In this document: piece by piece, positions 54,933 through 62,080 of the stretch
How positions within the stretch are numbered: the first letter of the stretch is position 1
Layout: each line of letters opens with the position of its first letter
Origin: Methylobacterium sp. WL1
Lineage (GTDB): Bacteria > Pseudomonadota > Alphaproteobacteria > Rhizobiales > Beijerinckiaceae
Assembly: GCF_008000895.1 (NCBI RefSeq)
Contig: NZ_CP042823.1
Location: forward strand, 4,858,501 to 4,922,500
Length of the DNA: 64,000 bases
Direction of reading: 5' to 3'
The notes under the pieces: model-generated
The model's input: only the letters and a program-made list of their open reading frames with translations
Database searches by the model: none
What the model was told of the DNA's origin: nothing
Made by a program: the position numbers and the translations under genes

Positions 54933-55112
54933 ATGTCTCATTTCCCGAGCATACGCTCCAACGACCACATAAGCCTGCACCTGAAGGCTGAGACCCGCGA
55001 GACGAACTCCGCCGAGGTCTGGGTTGAAATCGCGGAGAAGCGTCAGGTCTTTGAGGAGCGGACAGCGCGCCTTAAAGCGATGAGGCTGGCGCGCGAGAGT
55101 GTCGGATCCTGA
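54933..55112 (+). CDS. 59-residue small protein, paralog A
   Basis: ATG 54933 gives MSHFPSIRSNDHISLHLKAE and ends EERTARLKAMRLARESVGS. The last 35 residues match the protein at 56150-56329 closely (VEIAEKRQVFEERTARLKAM against VEAERRGVEERTAKLRAM). A helical, charged soluble protein. The family appears to be restricted to methylobacteria (recollection). The start follows CGGAGGGCTA. Confidence 0.6.
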   Translation: MSHFPSIRSNDHISLHLKAETRETNSAEVWVEIAEKRQVFEERTARLKAMRLARESVGS

Positions 55113-55124
55113 GAGCATGAACTT

Positions 55125-55169
55125 ATGCGCCTCACCGAGCACCGGAAGGCGAAGGGCTATCTGAAGTGA
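55125..55169 (+). pseudogene. remnant of a ribbon-helix-helix protein C-terminus
   Basis: Fourteen codons read MRLTEHRKAKGYLK and stop. This matches the end of the intact RHH protein at 53892-54086 (V-S-E-H-L-K-V-K-G-Y-V-K). It is a stray tail fused in front of the next small gene, whose ATG overlaps its stop. Confidence 0.6.
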
Positions 55170-55318
55170 TGTCACCCCGGGCTGCGATAATCCTGGGTGT
55201 CGTGGGCCTTTCGGCGGGAGCAGTGAACATCCTCAACGGCTTCGGCTATGAACATCCTCAGTTCATGGTTCTTGCAGCAGGCCTGTTTGCCAGCGGCGTG
55301 ATCGCCTTCCTGAGGTAG
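55169..55318 (+). CDS. small two-helix membrane protein
   Basis: A 49-residue protein MSPRAAIILGVVGLSAGAVN followed by a second hydrophobic stretch FMVLAAGLFASGVIAFLR. Two predicted membrane segments. Its ATG overlaps the stop of the RHH remnant (TGATG), suggesting coupling kept from a former gene order. Confidence 0.5.
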   Translation: MSPRAAIILGVVGLSAGAVNILNGFGYEHPQFMVLAAGLFASGVIAFLR

Positions 55319-55328
55319 GCGAGAACGA

Positions 55329-55532
55329 TCAGGATCGCTGTAACCGCTCACCGACGTTCTCGTTGCACCCATCAGTGGCTAGCGGCGTGACCTCACGAGC
55401 AATCTGCTCGCCGACCAAGTGGAGAAGGACGCGAGCGGCCAGCTGCATCTCGCTTGTGCCGTGCTTTTTCACCGCCTCATAGGCAGCGATACAGGCGTCA
55501 AGCATCGCCTCGGGGCCTGAATCCTCGGTCAT
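55329..55532 (-). CDS. hypothetical protein
   Basis: A 67-residue soluble protein (MTEDSGPEAMLDACIAAYEA, AARVLLHLVGEQIAREVTP). ATG 55532 is preferred over GTG 55544. Mostly helical, acidic N-terminus. No family recognised. Confidence 0.5.
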   Translation of the reverse strand: MTEDSGPEAMLDACIAAYEAVKKHGTSEMQLAARVLLHLVGEQIAREVTPLATDGCNENVGERLQRS

Positions 55533-55587
55533 CGTTTCCGTCACAGATACGTCGATTAGACGGCTATCGCGGTCTGGCCTAAATCGT

Positions 55588-55694
55588 ACAACCGGTGGTT
55601 TTACGGGGGTGCTATGCGGTTGAAGATTGCATAGCCGGGTTGCGCGCTATCTCATGGTCTGCAATTCAGGCGTGCATTAGACCTAACCGGTTGT
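55588..55694. repeat. 9-bp inverted repeat with an inner palindrome
   Basis: ACAACCGGT (55588-55596) and ACCGGTTGT (55686-55694) are perfect complements 89 bases apart. Between them lies GCTATGC/GCATAGC (55611-55617 and 55629-55635). They lie upstream of the small gene at 55717. A regulatory site or a mobile-element scar are both possible. Confidence 0.35.
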
Positions 55695-55716
55695 GTGGTT
55701 GATGGAGAGCATGCAA

Positions 55717-55968
55717 ATGCCGAACGACCCTCGGCCGACGGCTTTTGCCGAGCGCTCCGCACAACACCTGCAGCGGTTAGCTCAGGTGCTCGATGAATCA
55801 CTTGAGGCCTTCCTCGGGGAAGTACCATTCAAGTCCGACGCGGCTGAAGCGGCCGAACTGCTCCGCCTATGGAAAGCGATCCGTGACCATGAAAATCGGC
55901 AGAGCCTCTTGCTTGCCGCTCGTGGGTTCGTCGAGCGCGAGGCTGATGCGCGCCTGGCCGCAGAGTAG
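55717..55968 (+). CDS. hypothetical protein resembling a regulator C-terminal region
   Basis: An 83-residue soluble protein (MPNDPRPTAFAERSAQHLQR). ATG 55717 has GGAGAG eight bases upstream; ATG 55702 is possible. The second half, AEAAELLRLWKAIRDHENRQ followed by SLLLAARGFVEREADA, resembles the helical tail found after the helix-turn-helix in some small XRE regulators, but no DNA-binding domain is present. Confidence 0.55.
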   Translation: MPNDPRPTAFAERSAQHLQRLAQVLDESLEAFLGEVPFKSDAAEAAELLRLWKAIRDHENRQSLLLAARGFVEREADARLAAE

Positions 55969-55982
55969 GACGGCCCCGGGCG

Positions 55983-56081
55983 ATGCGGTTGCGCGCGACA
56001 GTCGAGGCGCACGAAGCCGCCGGCGTCATCTTCATCGAGGAAAACGGCGAGGGGCCGGGCGTGCGGCTGAGGAAAGCGTAG
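55983..56081 (+). pseudogene. XRE-regulator C-terminal tail remnant, copy a
   Basis: A 32-codon frame, MRLRATVEAHEAAGVIFIEE then NGEGPGVRLRKA and stop. The segment AAGVIFIEENGEGPGVRLRK is the usual end of small XRE-type helix-turn-helix regulators in methylobacteria, but the DNA-binding part is missing. It is the first of five related tails in this region. Confidence 0.65.
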
Positions 56082-56149
56082 GTCGGCCCACCTGTGACGG
56101 GATAGATGGACGCCCTACTTTCCTCGCCCAAAGGTTGCGAGGAGCGCTG

Positions 56150-56329
56150 ATGTCCGAGAACCCCAGCCACGTCCAGGGATACCGCGAAACCAAGGCCGCA
56201 AGGGCCGCTGAGCGGCACGATCAAGCCAATGCGGTGTGGGCCGAGGTTGAGGCGGAGCGTCGAGGCGTCGAGGAGCGGACCGCAAAGCTCCGGGCGATGC
56301 GGCTGGCGCGGGACAACGCCGGCTCCTGA
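56150..56329 (+). CDS. 59-residue small protein, paralog B
   Basis: MSENPSHVQGYRETKAARAA from ATG 56150 after GAGGAG, ending TAKLRAMRLARDNAGS. It shares its C-terminal half with the protein at 54933-55112. Charged, helical, soluble. Directly followed by copy 2 of the duplicated 54-bp module. The function is unknown. Confidence 0.6.
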   Translation: MSENPSHVQGYRETKAARAAERHDQANAVWAEVEAERRGVEERTAKLRAMRLARDNAGS

Positions 56330-56330
56330 T

Positions 56331-56384
56331 CGGTTCACCGGCCAGGGCCGCGTGCGGCACCGCGAGGATCCCAAGGGGGCGAAC
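56331..56384 (+). repeat. copy 2 of the duplicated 54-bp coding module
   Basis: Begins one base after the stop of paralog B and reads R-F-T-G-Q-G-R-V-R-H-R-E-D-P-K-G-A-N. It then runs on in frame through W-V-G-R-K-H-R into the gene at 56415. Copy 1 is at 54636-54689. It has no start codon of its own here. Confidence 0.75.
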
Positions 56385-56414
56385 TGGGTAGGCAGGAAGC
56401 ATCGGACGCCAACC

Positions 56415-56711
56415 ATGAGCAAGGACGTTATCCCGGGGCCGGACTTCACGATCTTCGATCCGCCTTCGACCTTCGATCTCGGCGGATCGTCACACATCCC
56501 GATGCCCTTCACCGAGCCGGGCGAAGTCGCCGACCGGTCCGGCGACTTGTGGCTTGATGCTTTCGGGGATCGTCTCGTGCACGGTGAGATGACTGTGACG
56601 CCCGAGCAGGCTCAGGCGGCGGCACAGCACGGGTGGGAGACGGTTCTGGGCAGCGAGCACGAGGGGAAGGTCACCGTCCGCCGGCCGGATCCCAATCCCG
56701 GGCAGGACTGA
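56415..56711 (+). CDS. hypothetical acidic protein
   Basis: A 98-residue soluble protein MSKDVIPGPDFTIFDPPSTF with GDLWLDAFGDRLVHGEMTVT and QAQAAAQHGWETVLGSEHEG. The frame is open upstream through the duplicated module, so a longer translation is possible. No family recognised. Confidence 0.55.
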   Translation: MSKDVIPGPDFTIFDPPSTFDLGGSSHIPMPFTEPGEVADRSGDLWLDAFGDRLVHGEMTVTPEQAQAAAQHGWETVLGSEHEGKVTVRRPDPNPGQD

Positions 56712-56716
56712 TCAGC

Positions 56717-56768
56717 GAAGCCGCCGGCGTCATCTTCATCCAACAGAACGGCCGGGGGCCGCAGGCTT
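56717..56768 (+). pseudogene. XRE-regulator C-terminal tail remnant, copy b
   Basis: Reads E-A-A-G-V-I-F-I-Q-Q-N-G-R-G-P-Q directly after the previous gene, then loses similarity. No start or stop of its own fits. Same orientation as the other copies. Confidence 0.55.
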
Positions 56769-56957
56769 GCGCCGGGTGCGATGCTTTGTTCTCGGCGGCC
56801 AAGCGCCGACATCATCCAACTGTTCCAGAATGTATGAGTCGGGATTGCGGCCCATCATGTGCTGCCTTGCCCGCCAGTCGCGTTGCTGCGGCGAGAGCAG
56901 GTGAATCCAAGGCGGCGGTCCGTTTGGGTCAACGACCCGGTCCTGATCGTCATCCAT
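56736..56957 (-). CDS. hypothetical small protein
   Basis: A 73-residue protein MDDDQDRVVDPNGPPPWIHL followed by LSPQQRDWRARQHMMGRNPD. ATG 56957 is preceded by AAGGTAGG. The basic C-terminus is antisense to remnant b. Plausible because of the ribosome site, but not recognised. Confidence 0.4.
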   Translation of the reverse strand: MDDDQDRVVDPNGPPPWIHLLSPQQRDWRARQHMMGRNPDSYILEQLDDVGAWPPRTKHRTRRKPAAPGRSVG

Positions 56958-57403
56958 CGTGGCCTACCTTGGGTTTGCGGCAAGGCGGAGCTTACACGAG
57001 ATCGGTCCGGCCTGGGTTTTGATGGGTCCGGAGGGTAGTCCCGATCAGTCCGTCACCATTTCTCAGGCCCTTTCCAGCTGGATTCGATCATTGCCGCCGT
57101 CCTGGCGAAGGGGGGCTGCAGCTACCTGCCTGCGAAAAGCATCACGTCATCCCGGGCAGCGCGAGACCGCTGCAAACGAGCTCGTCAACGCCGCTCGCTG
57201 ATCATGAGCTCGGCGGCGAGCGTGCAACTGGAGAGGTAGTAGGCGGTCGGCATCGTTCAGCTTTGCCGCGTAGGTCCGGCCGGCGCCAGATCACGCCATT
57301 CCGGTTCGGCCCAGTGTCCAGCGCGTCTGCTCCAGGTCGCAGGCGGAACGAACGTGTCGGCGGTCCGCTTTCCTCGACAATTCGAAGAACCAGGGAGAGC
57401 GCC
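56958..57403. other. 446-bp stretch with no supported gene
   Basis: It includes an 80-codon open frame at 56959-57201 without a good ribosome site. I see no RNA gene or repeat. The Shine-Dalgarno GGGAGAG at its right end serves the gene at 57404. Confidence 0.4.
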
Positions 57404-57778
57404 GTGGACGATGATCGCGTGTGGTCGTTTGAGAAGAGCCTGTGGATCTGCGACGCAGATCACTACCGCGAGCTCGTCGACGAAGAATGTCTCATGGTCC
57501 TTCCACAACCGCCATTCGTTCTCGGTGGGACCCAGGCGATCGAGGCGGTCGCCTCCACGCCGCGGTGGGCCGAGATCGAGATCTCGGACAAGCGGATCAG
57601 CCGTCCGCAGGAAGGTCTCATCGTGATCGCCTATCATGCAGTGGCGAGCCGCGACGGCGAAACATACGAGGCACACTGCACATCGACGTACCGCCGTCTG
57701 GAGCACGAGGTTTGGCGCGTCGTGCAGCATCAGCAAACGCCTCCGCTCGTGACACCCGCAGCAAAAGTCAGCGGTTGA
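57404..57778 (+). CDS. DUF4440/NTF2-like protein
   Basis: A 124-residue protein with GTG start at 57404 after GGGAGAG. VWSFEKSLWICDADHYRELV, LMVLPQPPFVLGGTQAIEAV, ISDKRISRPQEGLIVIAYHA and YEAHCTSTYRRLEHEVWRVV follow the cone-shaped NTF2-like fold seen in DUF4440 proteins. Such proteins are small enzymes or ligand binders. Isolated gene. Confidence 0.7.
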   Translation: MDDDRVWSFEKSLWICDADHYRELVDEECLMVLPQPPFVLGGTQAIEAVASTPRWAEIEISDKRISRPQEGLIVIAYHAVASRDGETYEAHCTSTYRRLEHEVWRVVQHQQTPPLVTPAAKVSG

Positions 57779-57821
57779 TTGGCGGAATATGGGGCGGCCC
57801 TGACAGGCCGCCCGCGGAACC

Positions 57822-57870
57822 ACCGGTGTTGTCATCATCGAGAAGAACGGCGAAGAGCCGAGGCGGCGCG
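57822..57870 (+). pseudogene. XRE-regulator C-terminal tail remnant, copy c
   Basis: A weaker copy reading T-G-V-V-I-I-E-K-N-G-E-E-P just after the NTF2-like gene. It keeps the E-x-N-G-E core and the plus orientation. Confidence 0.4.
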
Positions 57871-57888
57871 TCCCGACAGGAGCAATTT

Positions 57889-58077
57889 ATGCTGAGTCCG
57901 GTTGAAGCCCTGCGAAAGCTGCGCGAAGAAATGGTGATGGATCGCCGCAGATCGGTGGATCAGCAGGAGAGTATCCAGAAGGTGCAGGCCGAAATCGAGG
58001 CAATCGATAGGGCTATCATAGACGAAATAGCTATGCAGAGCTGCGCCGACTTGAAGTCCGGCAGTGTCTTAGTTTGA
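57889..58077 (+). CDS. small coiled-coil protein
   Basis: A 62-residue protein MLSPVEALRKLREEMVMDRR with SVDQQESIQKVQAEIEAIDR, a clear heptad pattern. ATG 57889 follows ACAGGAGCAATTT. No family recognised. It directly follows remnant c. Confidence 0.55.
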   Translation: MLSPVEALRKLREEMVMDRRRSVDQQESIQKVQAEIEAIDRAIIDEIAMQSCADLKSGSVLV

Positions 58078-58173
58078 AGTCTGAGACTGGTTCTGCGCGT
58101 TCCTCGACCCCGTCTCGTACGTTCGCACGTCCCCTCCCGCTGCCGTATGCTTGGCGATAAACAGGAGGCTCCC

Positions 58174-58398
58174 ATGGCAGATCAAGATCGTGCACTCATC
58201 GACACACACGGCGAACAAGACAACATAGCTTTGGCCCAATTGGGAGCGGCCGTGATCCTGGCGTGGCCGTTATTAGATTCCGATCTGCAACGCGATTTAA
58301 TCGCAACGGCCGCCGTAGTGGATGGCGTCAAACGAGATCCGAGCTTTGAAGAAATCCTGACCCGGCTCGTTCAGATGAATAACCGGGGTGGTGGTTAA
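58174..58398 (+). CDS. hypothetical protein
   Basis: A 74-residue protein MADQDRALIDTHGEQDNIAL with LGAAVILAWPLLDSDLQRDL. ATG 58174 has AGGAGG seven to eight bases upstream, a strong start; an in-frame ATG at 58147 is less likely. Helical, possibly soluble. No family recognised. Confidence 0.6.
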   Translation: MADQDRALIDTHGEQDNIALAQLGAAVILAWPLLDSDLQRDLIATAAVVDGVKRDPSFEEILTRLVQMNNRGGG

Positions 58399-58400
58399 GT

Positions 58401-58538
58401 ATGCACACTGGAACCATGGGCCAGCGCCGCGATGCCACAGCGATCAACCGCGCCATCTCGGCGATTCTGATCGCTGCCGGCGTCATCTTCATCGAGGAGA
58501 ACGGCGAGGGGCCGGGAGTGCGGCTCAAGAAAGCCTGA
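58401..58538 (+). pseudogene. XRE-regulator C-terminal tail remnant, copy d
   Basis: A 45-codon frame: RRDATAINRAISAILIAAGV, then IFIEENGEGPGVRLKKA and stop. It is the best-kept tail: the last recognition-distal helix (A-I-x-R-A-I-x-A-I-L) precedes the conserved end, while the helix-turn-helix is absent. It begins two bases after the stop of the gene before it. Confidence 0.65.
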
Positions 58539-58542
58539 GGCC

Positions 58543-59250
58543 ATGACGGTAGACATCTTCGAGTTCTGGAGCCGCATCGCCGACGATGCATTCGTACATC
58601 CGGATGACGCAGCGGTTTTCGAGCGGCAGCCTGGCTGGCCGAAAGAGGAGGAGCGGCTTGGCGAGCGCCCGAATCACAACTTCAATCTCGACTGTCTGCC
58701 GATCGGCTTCTTTGGCCCGCTGCGCACCGCGAAGGTTGTGCTGCTATTCCTGTCCCCTGGGTATGATCCGTTCGACACGAGGCATGCCCAGACGCCTGAG
58801 GGCCGCGCCTACTATCGCGAGCAGCGGGCCGGCCTTCGCGATCTGCCCAGCGTGACTGATCACGAGGGCGCTCACCTCTGGTGGACTCGGGTCGTCCGCC
58901 AGTTCGATGCCAAGCCAGAAGCATTGGCGGACCGGATCGCCATCCTCAACATCGGCGCCTACCACTCCCGCAAGTTCCACGACTGGCACCTGCTGACGGC
59001 CCTACAGTCCAGCCGGGTCGCCTTGGACCACGCCCAGCGAGTACTGTTTCCGCAAGCCGAGGCCGGGGAGCGCGTGGTGGTGTGCCTCCGCTCCGCCCGT
59101 CTGTGGGGCCTCAGTCGCGGCCAGGATGACAAGGGAAGCCAGCTCGGTCAGTCTCTGTTCGTCCCGTCCTGCACTCCAGGCGGCATGATGCATCACGGCG
59201 AGGTGCGGATCGCGACTATCGCTGCTGTGCGAGCTGCCCTGGAGCTCTAA
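58543..59250 (+). CDS. hypothetical protein, possible uracil-DNA-glycosylase-like fold
   Basis: A 235-residue protein. CLPIGFFGPLRTAKVVLLFL followed by SPGYDP resembles the F-x-G-x(n)-V-L-L-x-x-x-P-G segment of the uracil-DNA glycosylase superfamily. RIAILNIGAYHSRKFHDWHL and ERVVVCLRSARLWGLSRGQD could supply later motifs. The identification is tentative. It begins four bases after remnant d and is followed by remnant e. It could be cargo of the cassette-like region. Confidence 0.55.
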   Translation: MTVDIFEFWSRIADDAFVHPDDAAVFERQPGWPKEEERLGERPNHNFNLDCLPIGFFGPLRTAKVVLLFLSPGYDPFDTRHAQTPEGRAYYREQRAGLRDLPSVTDHEGAHLWWTRVVRQFDAKPEALADRIAILNIGAYHSRKFHDWHLLTALQSSRVALDHAQRVLFPQAEAGERVVVCLRSARLWGLSRGQDDKGSQLGQSLFVPSCTPGGMMHHGEVRIATIAAVRAALEL

Positions 59251-59258
59251 TTTCGATT

Positions 59259-59290
59259 GAAGCCGCCAGCGTCATCTTCATCAGCGTCGC
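59259..59290 (+). pseudogene. XRE-regulator C-terminal tail remnant, copy e
   Basis: Reads E-A-A-S-V-I-F-I and then diverges (S-V-A-G-K-R). The bases GAAGCCGCC-GCGTCATCTTCATC are shared with copies a and b. It lies just after the stop of the 235-residue gene. Confidence 0.5.
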
Positions 59291-59333
59291 CGGCAAGCGC
59301 CTCACGTATCGAGCAGTCTACGCAGCTCAAAGA

Positions 59334-60113
59334 CTAGTGCTTTATCACCCAGCGCTTGAGTCGGTTTTTCTGGAAATCGAGCCAATCCTCCAGGTCTTTT
59401 AAGCTTTCTTCGCTGAAGCTTTCGGGGAAGCTCAGAATCACTGCCCCTTCCGGAATATTGCAAATATCAGAGCGTGATCCGGCTGGCACTTCATTCAGTG
59501 CCGGCCTGCTTGCAGGGGCGGTCTGCTGCGGCTCTTGCATGGCAATCTCCTTCGGCTCGTGCCCGCTACGGCGGGGACCAGCCTGCTCCCATTCGGTATC
59601 GTCGTCTTCGAGGTCATGCCCGACTGCAGAAACGGTATCAGAGCTAGCGAGGTTCGCAAACACAAGATTGTCCGCATAGATCGCCAACACTTCCCTGGCC
59701 GCATTCTCTGAATAGCCGAAGTCGACTTTAAGATTGCTGCGAGCAATCATTTCGCTGGGTGGCTTTGCGTGCCAAGCCTCCCACAAAGAGGCAAAAGCAC
59801 GGGGCTTCAATGCAAAGTATTTATGAGACTCCGCGTGTTTTTCTGGCCTCTCATCCAAAAAATAACGTCGAGCCTCTTCCGTCAGCTTAACCTTCCTTGA
59901 CTCATTCGCGCCAATGTCTTGCAGCAATCCGTAATATTTAAGCGCGGCAATAGTCTGAGATCCGCCACTAGCCTTAGGGCTAAACGACCAAACTTGCACT
60001 GCATCAGATGCTACTACCGCATGATCGTTCGCGCTGTTCCATAGTTGCCTTGCTCTCTCAATCGCCTTTCGCAGGGGAATGTAGGGGTAACGCTCTGGTC
60101 CTCCGACTGCCAT
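59334..60113 (-). CDS. hypothetical protein of foreign base composition
   Basis: A 259-residue protein starting MAVGGPERYPYIPLRKAIER at ATG 60113. Residues ~35-85 (DAVQVWSFSPKASGGSQTIA, then LKYYGLLQDIGANESRKVKL with TEEARRYF) look like a winged-helix domain. The middle is FASLWEAWHAKPPSEMIARS. The C-terminus is acidic and ends in KNRLKRWVIKH. The gene is visibly poorer in G+C than its surroundings, as expected for recent transfer. Function unknown. Confidence 0.65.
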   Translation of the reverse strand: MAVGGPERYPYIPLRKAIERARQLWNSANDHAVVASDAVQVWSFSPKASGGSQTIAALKYYGLLQDIGANESRKVKLTEEARRYFLDERPEKHAESHKYFALKPRAFASLWEAWHAKPPSEMIARSNLKVDFGYSENAAREVLAIYADNLVFANLASSDTVSAVGHDLEDDDTEWEQAGPRRSGHEPKEIAMQEPQQTAPASRPALNEVPAGSRSDICNIPEGAVILSFPESFSEESLKDLEDWLDFQKNRLKRWVIKH

Positions 60114-60449
60114 CGATTTTCTCCGTCGCTTCTCCGCCACGCTACGGCGACGCGGTGAACTGAGCAAGAGAAATTCGGGAGAAGCCACGGAGAAATATTG
60201 ACGGAAGCGAAACGGGCCGTATGATGGGCGGTAGGAGGCGCGATGCCGACACCCGAACGGCCCCTAGCGCAACAGTCCTCGGCGCGATGGGGCTAAAACG
60301 ACGAAGGCCGGCCCCGCGCCAACGGGAAACCGGCCTTCTAGAGGACCAGCAACCGGGCGGTCGGCCCGAGTTCTAGGTGCTCCTACAGTTCCTAGAGTCG
60401 CACGTCGGCTGTTCACCCTGCAAGCCTTTTCGATGGAAAGGTTACGGCC
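60114..60449. other. 336-bp intergenic region
   Basis: It holds the promoter of the minus-strand gene ending at 60113 and the hairpin at 60304-60337. No gene is supported. Confidence 0.4.
60304..60337 (-). terminator. hairpin with downstream T-rich stretch on the minus strand
   Basis: AAGGCCGG (60304-60311) and CCGGCCTT (60330-60337) are perfect complements. Read on the minus strand they are followed by CGTCGTTTTAG. It may stop minus-strand transcripts coming from the right. Confidence 0.45.
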
Positions 60450-60533
60450 GTGGTGTGGGTGAATGCCTACGTCCGCCGGCGGTTCGGGTCTCTCGAACAC
60501 GTCTGCGGCCATTTCCGCTCGCTGCCGCAATAG
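60450..60533 (+). CDS. very small basic protein
   Basis: A 27-residue frame, V-V-W-V-N-A-Y-V-R-R-R-F-G-S-L-E-H-V-C-G, ending FRSLPQ. GTG 60450 or 60453 could start it, with GGAAAGG upstream. The V-W-V-x-x-Y-V-R-R-R-F-G pattern is one I associate with short proteins of methylobacteria. Weak support. Confidence 0.35.
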   Translation: MVWVNAYVRRRFGSLEHVCGHFRSLPQ

Positions 60534-60655
60534 GCGCAGCATAGCTGCACGCAGGCGAGCGCGATGCGGTCTGTGAGTGGCACCTGATCACTGAGTGGTC
60601 CTGGCCGTCGGAAGGATTCCGGCGGCCGCTCCCACAACGTCTCTAGGTGAAGACA

Positions 60656-60874
60656 ATGAACATCTCTCTTTTGGCCGCCAACGCGCTGCCAATCATCTGC
60701 ATCGTCTGCGCGACGGTGCTCGCGCTACGTTCTCGCGAAGGCTGGGGTTGGATGGTCACTTTGGCCTTCATCACCGCGGCGGTACCGAAGGCGGCGGACA
60801 AGATGCCAGCCTGGGTCCCGCCGACGTCAACGTTAGACCACGCTGCGGGGAAAGCTGAGAACGGCACGCCCTAA
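60656..60874 (+). CDS. small membrane protein
   Basis: A 72-residue protein MNISLLAANALPIICIVCAT with two hydrophobic segments (the second is GWMVTLAFITAAVPKAAD). ATG 60656 follows TAGGTGA. The hydrophilic tail (STLDHAAGKAENGTP) is short. Unknown function. Seven bases before the next gene. Confidence 0.55.
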   Translation: MNISLLAANALPIICIVCATVLALRSREGWGWMVTLAFITAAVPKAADKMPAWVPPTSTLDHAAGKAENGTP

Positions 60875-60881
60875 GTTCGAG

Positions 60882-61163
60882 ATGGGCGCCTCAGCTTCGG
60901 CCGGGGCGCCCAAGCATGAAAAAGCCAACGTCAGCGAACCGGATGAGTTGAACGAGATGATCTTCATGGACCCGCAGCCATACACCATCGACGACCAAGC
61001 CGATGCAAACGACTATCTGACCGATCTCCTGCAGCACCTAGGGAATCGGTCTACGGATGTCATCGAGCGCCACTGCGCTCTGCGGGTCAAGGATCCGGCA
61101 ATCAAAGAGTACTTCCTGGCAACCGGCGCCAAGATGCTCGCCGGACTCAAGAACACGCCCTAA
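60882..61163 (+). CDS. hypothetical acidic protein
   Basis: A 93-residue protein MGASASAGAPKHEKANVSEP with DDQADANDYLTDLLQHLGNR and VIERHCALRVKDPAIKEYFL. Soluble, helical. A later start at ATG 60957 (M-I-F-M-D-P-Q-P) is possible. No family recognised. Confidence 0.55.
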   Translation: MGASASAGAPKHEKANVSEPDELNEMIFMDPQPYTIDDQADANDYLTDLLQHLGNRSTDVIERHCALRVKDPAIKEYFLATGAKMLAGLKNTP

Positions 61164-61165
61164 AC

Positions 61166-61199
61166 GAAAAAGCCCCGCGCGGCGGCTGCCGGCGGGGCT
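61166..61199 (-). terminator. intrinsic terminator on the minus strand
   Basis: AGCCCCGC (61171-61178) and GCGGGGCT (61192-61199) form a stem. The plus-strand A run at 61166-61171 becomes a T run on the minus strand. It is well placed for the gene at 61286-61786 and may work from both sides. Confidence 0.7.
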
Positions 61200-61285
61200 G
61201 AGGATCGGTCTGGGAGGACCGCGGGATGCATAGCAAGCCGTGGGCCAGCTGTGGCGGATCCTTCGGAGAGATCCGGGAGCGAGGC

Positions 61286-61786
61286 TCAATCCGCCCGCCG
61301 CATCTGAGCGCCGCTTCGCTGCACGACGTCATACGTTTCCGGCCGCTCTCGCCGTGCCACGATCCGGCACCGATCCCGAAGCGTGACCTCGTGCTTCGGC
61401 CATAGCTCGCAGGCAGCCTCGAACGCGGCCTGCGCCATGGCGATGGGATAGATCACCGCGAGCTGCGCCTCGACGCAGCCGCCCGTCTCCTTCCACACCT
61501 CGATCGTGAACGGCACGCCCGGCGGGACCGGGGTCGTGGGGCGGACCGGCGGCGGCAGCGTGATCGCGGCCAGGCACAGGTGCTCGTATTTCCGAGCCGG
61601 CGGTGACCCGGGCGGGCGCTGGTAGCGGCACGAGGCCGTCAGGGTGCGCAGGATATCAAGCGTTGACACATCCGGCCCGAACCGCTCCCGGAGGCTGGCG
61701 ACCGAGTACCGACCGGACCGCTTGCAGGACGAGCAGTCCACGTAGACCCGGCCCGGCAGAACATCCCGTAGAGACCCCAAAGCCAT
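61286..61786 (-). CDS. hypothetical protein with Cys motif
   Basis: A 166-residue protein. It has C-S-S-C-K-R-S-G near the start (VYVDCSSCKRSGRYSVASLR) and a further Cys in TASCRYQRPPGSP, perhaps a zinc site. FTIEVWKETGGCVEAQLAVI and AFEAACELWPKHEVTLRDRC follow. Start at ATG 61786 with GGAGGCG just upstream; ATG 61816 is an alternative. No family recognised. Confidence 0.55.
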   Translation of the reverse strand: MALGSLRDVLPGRVYVDCSSCKRSGRYSVASLRERFGPDVSTLDILRTLTASCRYQRPPGSPPARKYEHLCLAAITLPPPVRPTTPVPPGVPFTIEVWKETGGCVEAQLAVIYPIAMAQAAFEAACELWPKHEVTLRDRCRIVARRERPETYDVVQRSGAQMRRAD

Positions 61787-62080
61787 CGCCTCCATTCTGG
61801 AACGAAGGCGGAACATGCCAGATCCTGCCGCGCGGTTCAGCGGGGCGAGGCTTGAGCTCTCTTCATGCCGGTGGAGGGCTGTGGATCGCTTCGGAGAACG
61901 CCATCGCTATCAGGCGCTTCGGTCGCCCAGGCCACGAAAACCCGTCGCCTTCTTCGTCGGTGATGGTGAAGCGCACTCATAAGCGGATTGGGGGGGGACC
62001 AAATAGTGGTTCTTCACAAGCCGTAAACGCGCCATCGGTATCACGGGGTTGTGAGCCCTGACCGGCGTAGGATCCCCGTG

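Noticed and set aside
56959..57201. 80-codon plus-strand frame
   Set aside because: No convincing ribosome site and no recognisable protein character.
61815..61979. 55-codon plus-strand frame beginning MPDPAARFSGARLELSSCRW
   Set aside because: Overlaps the alternative start of the minus-strand gene; composition is not convincing.
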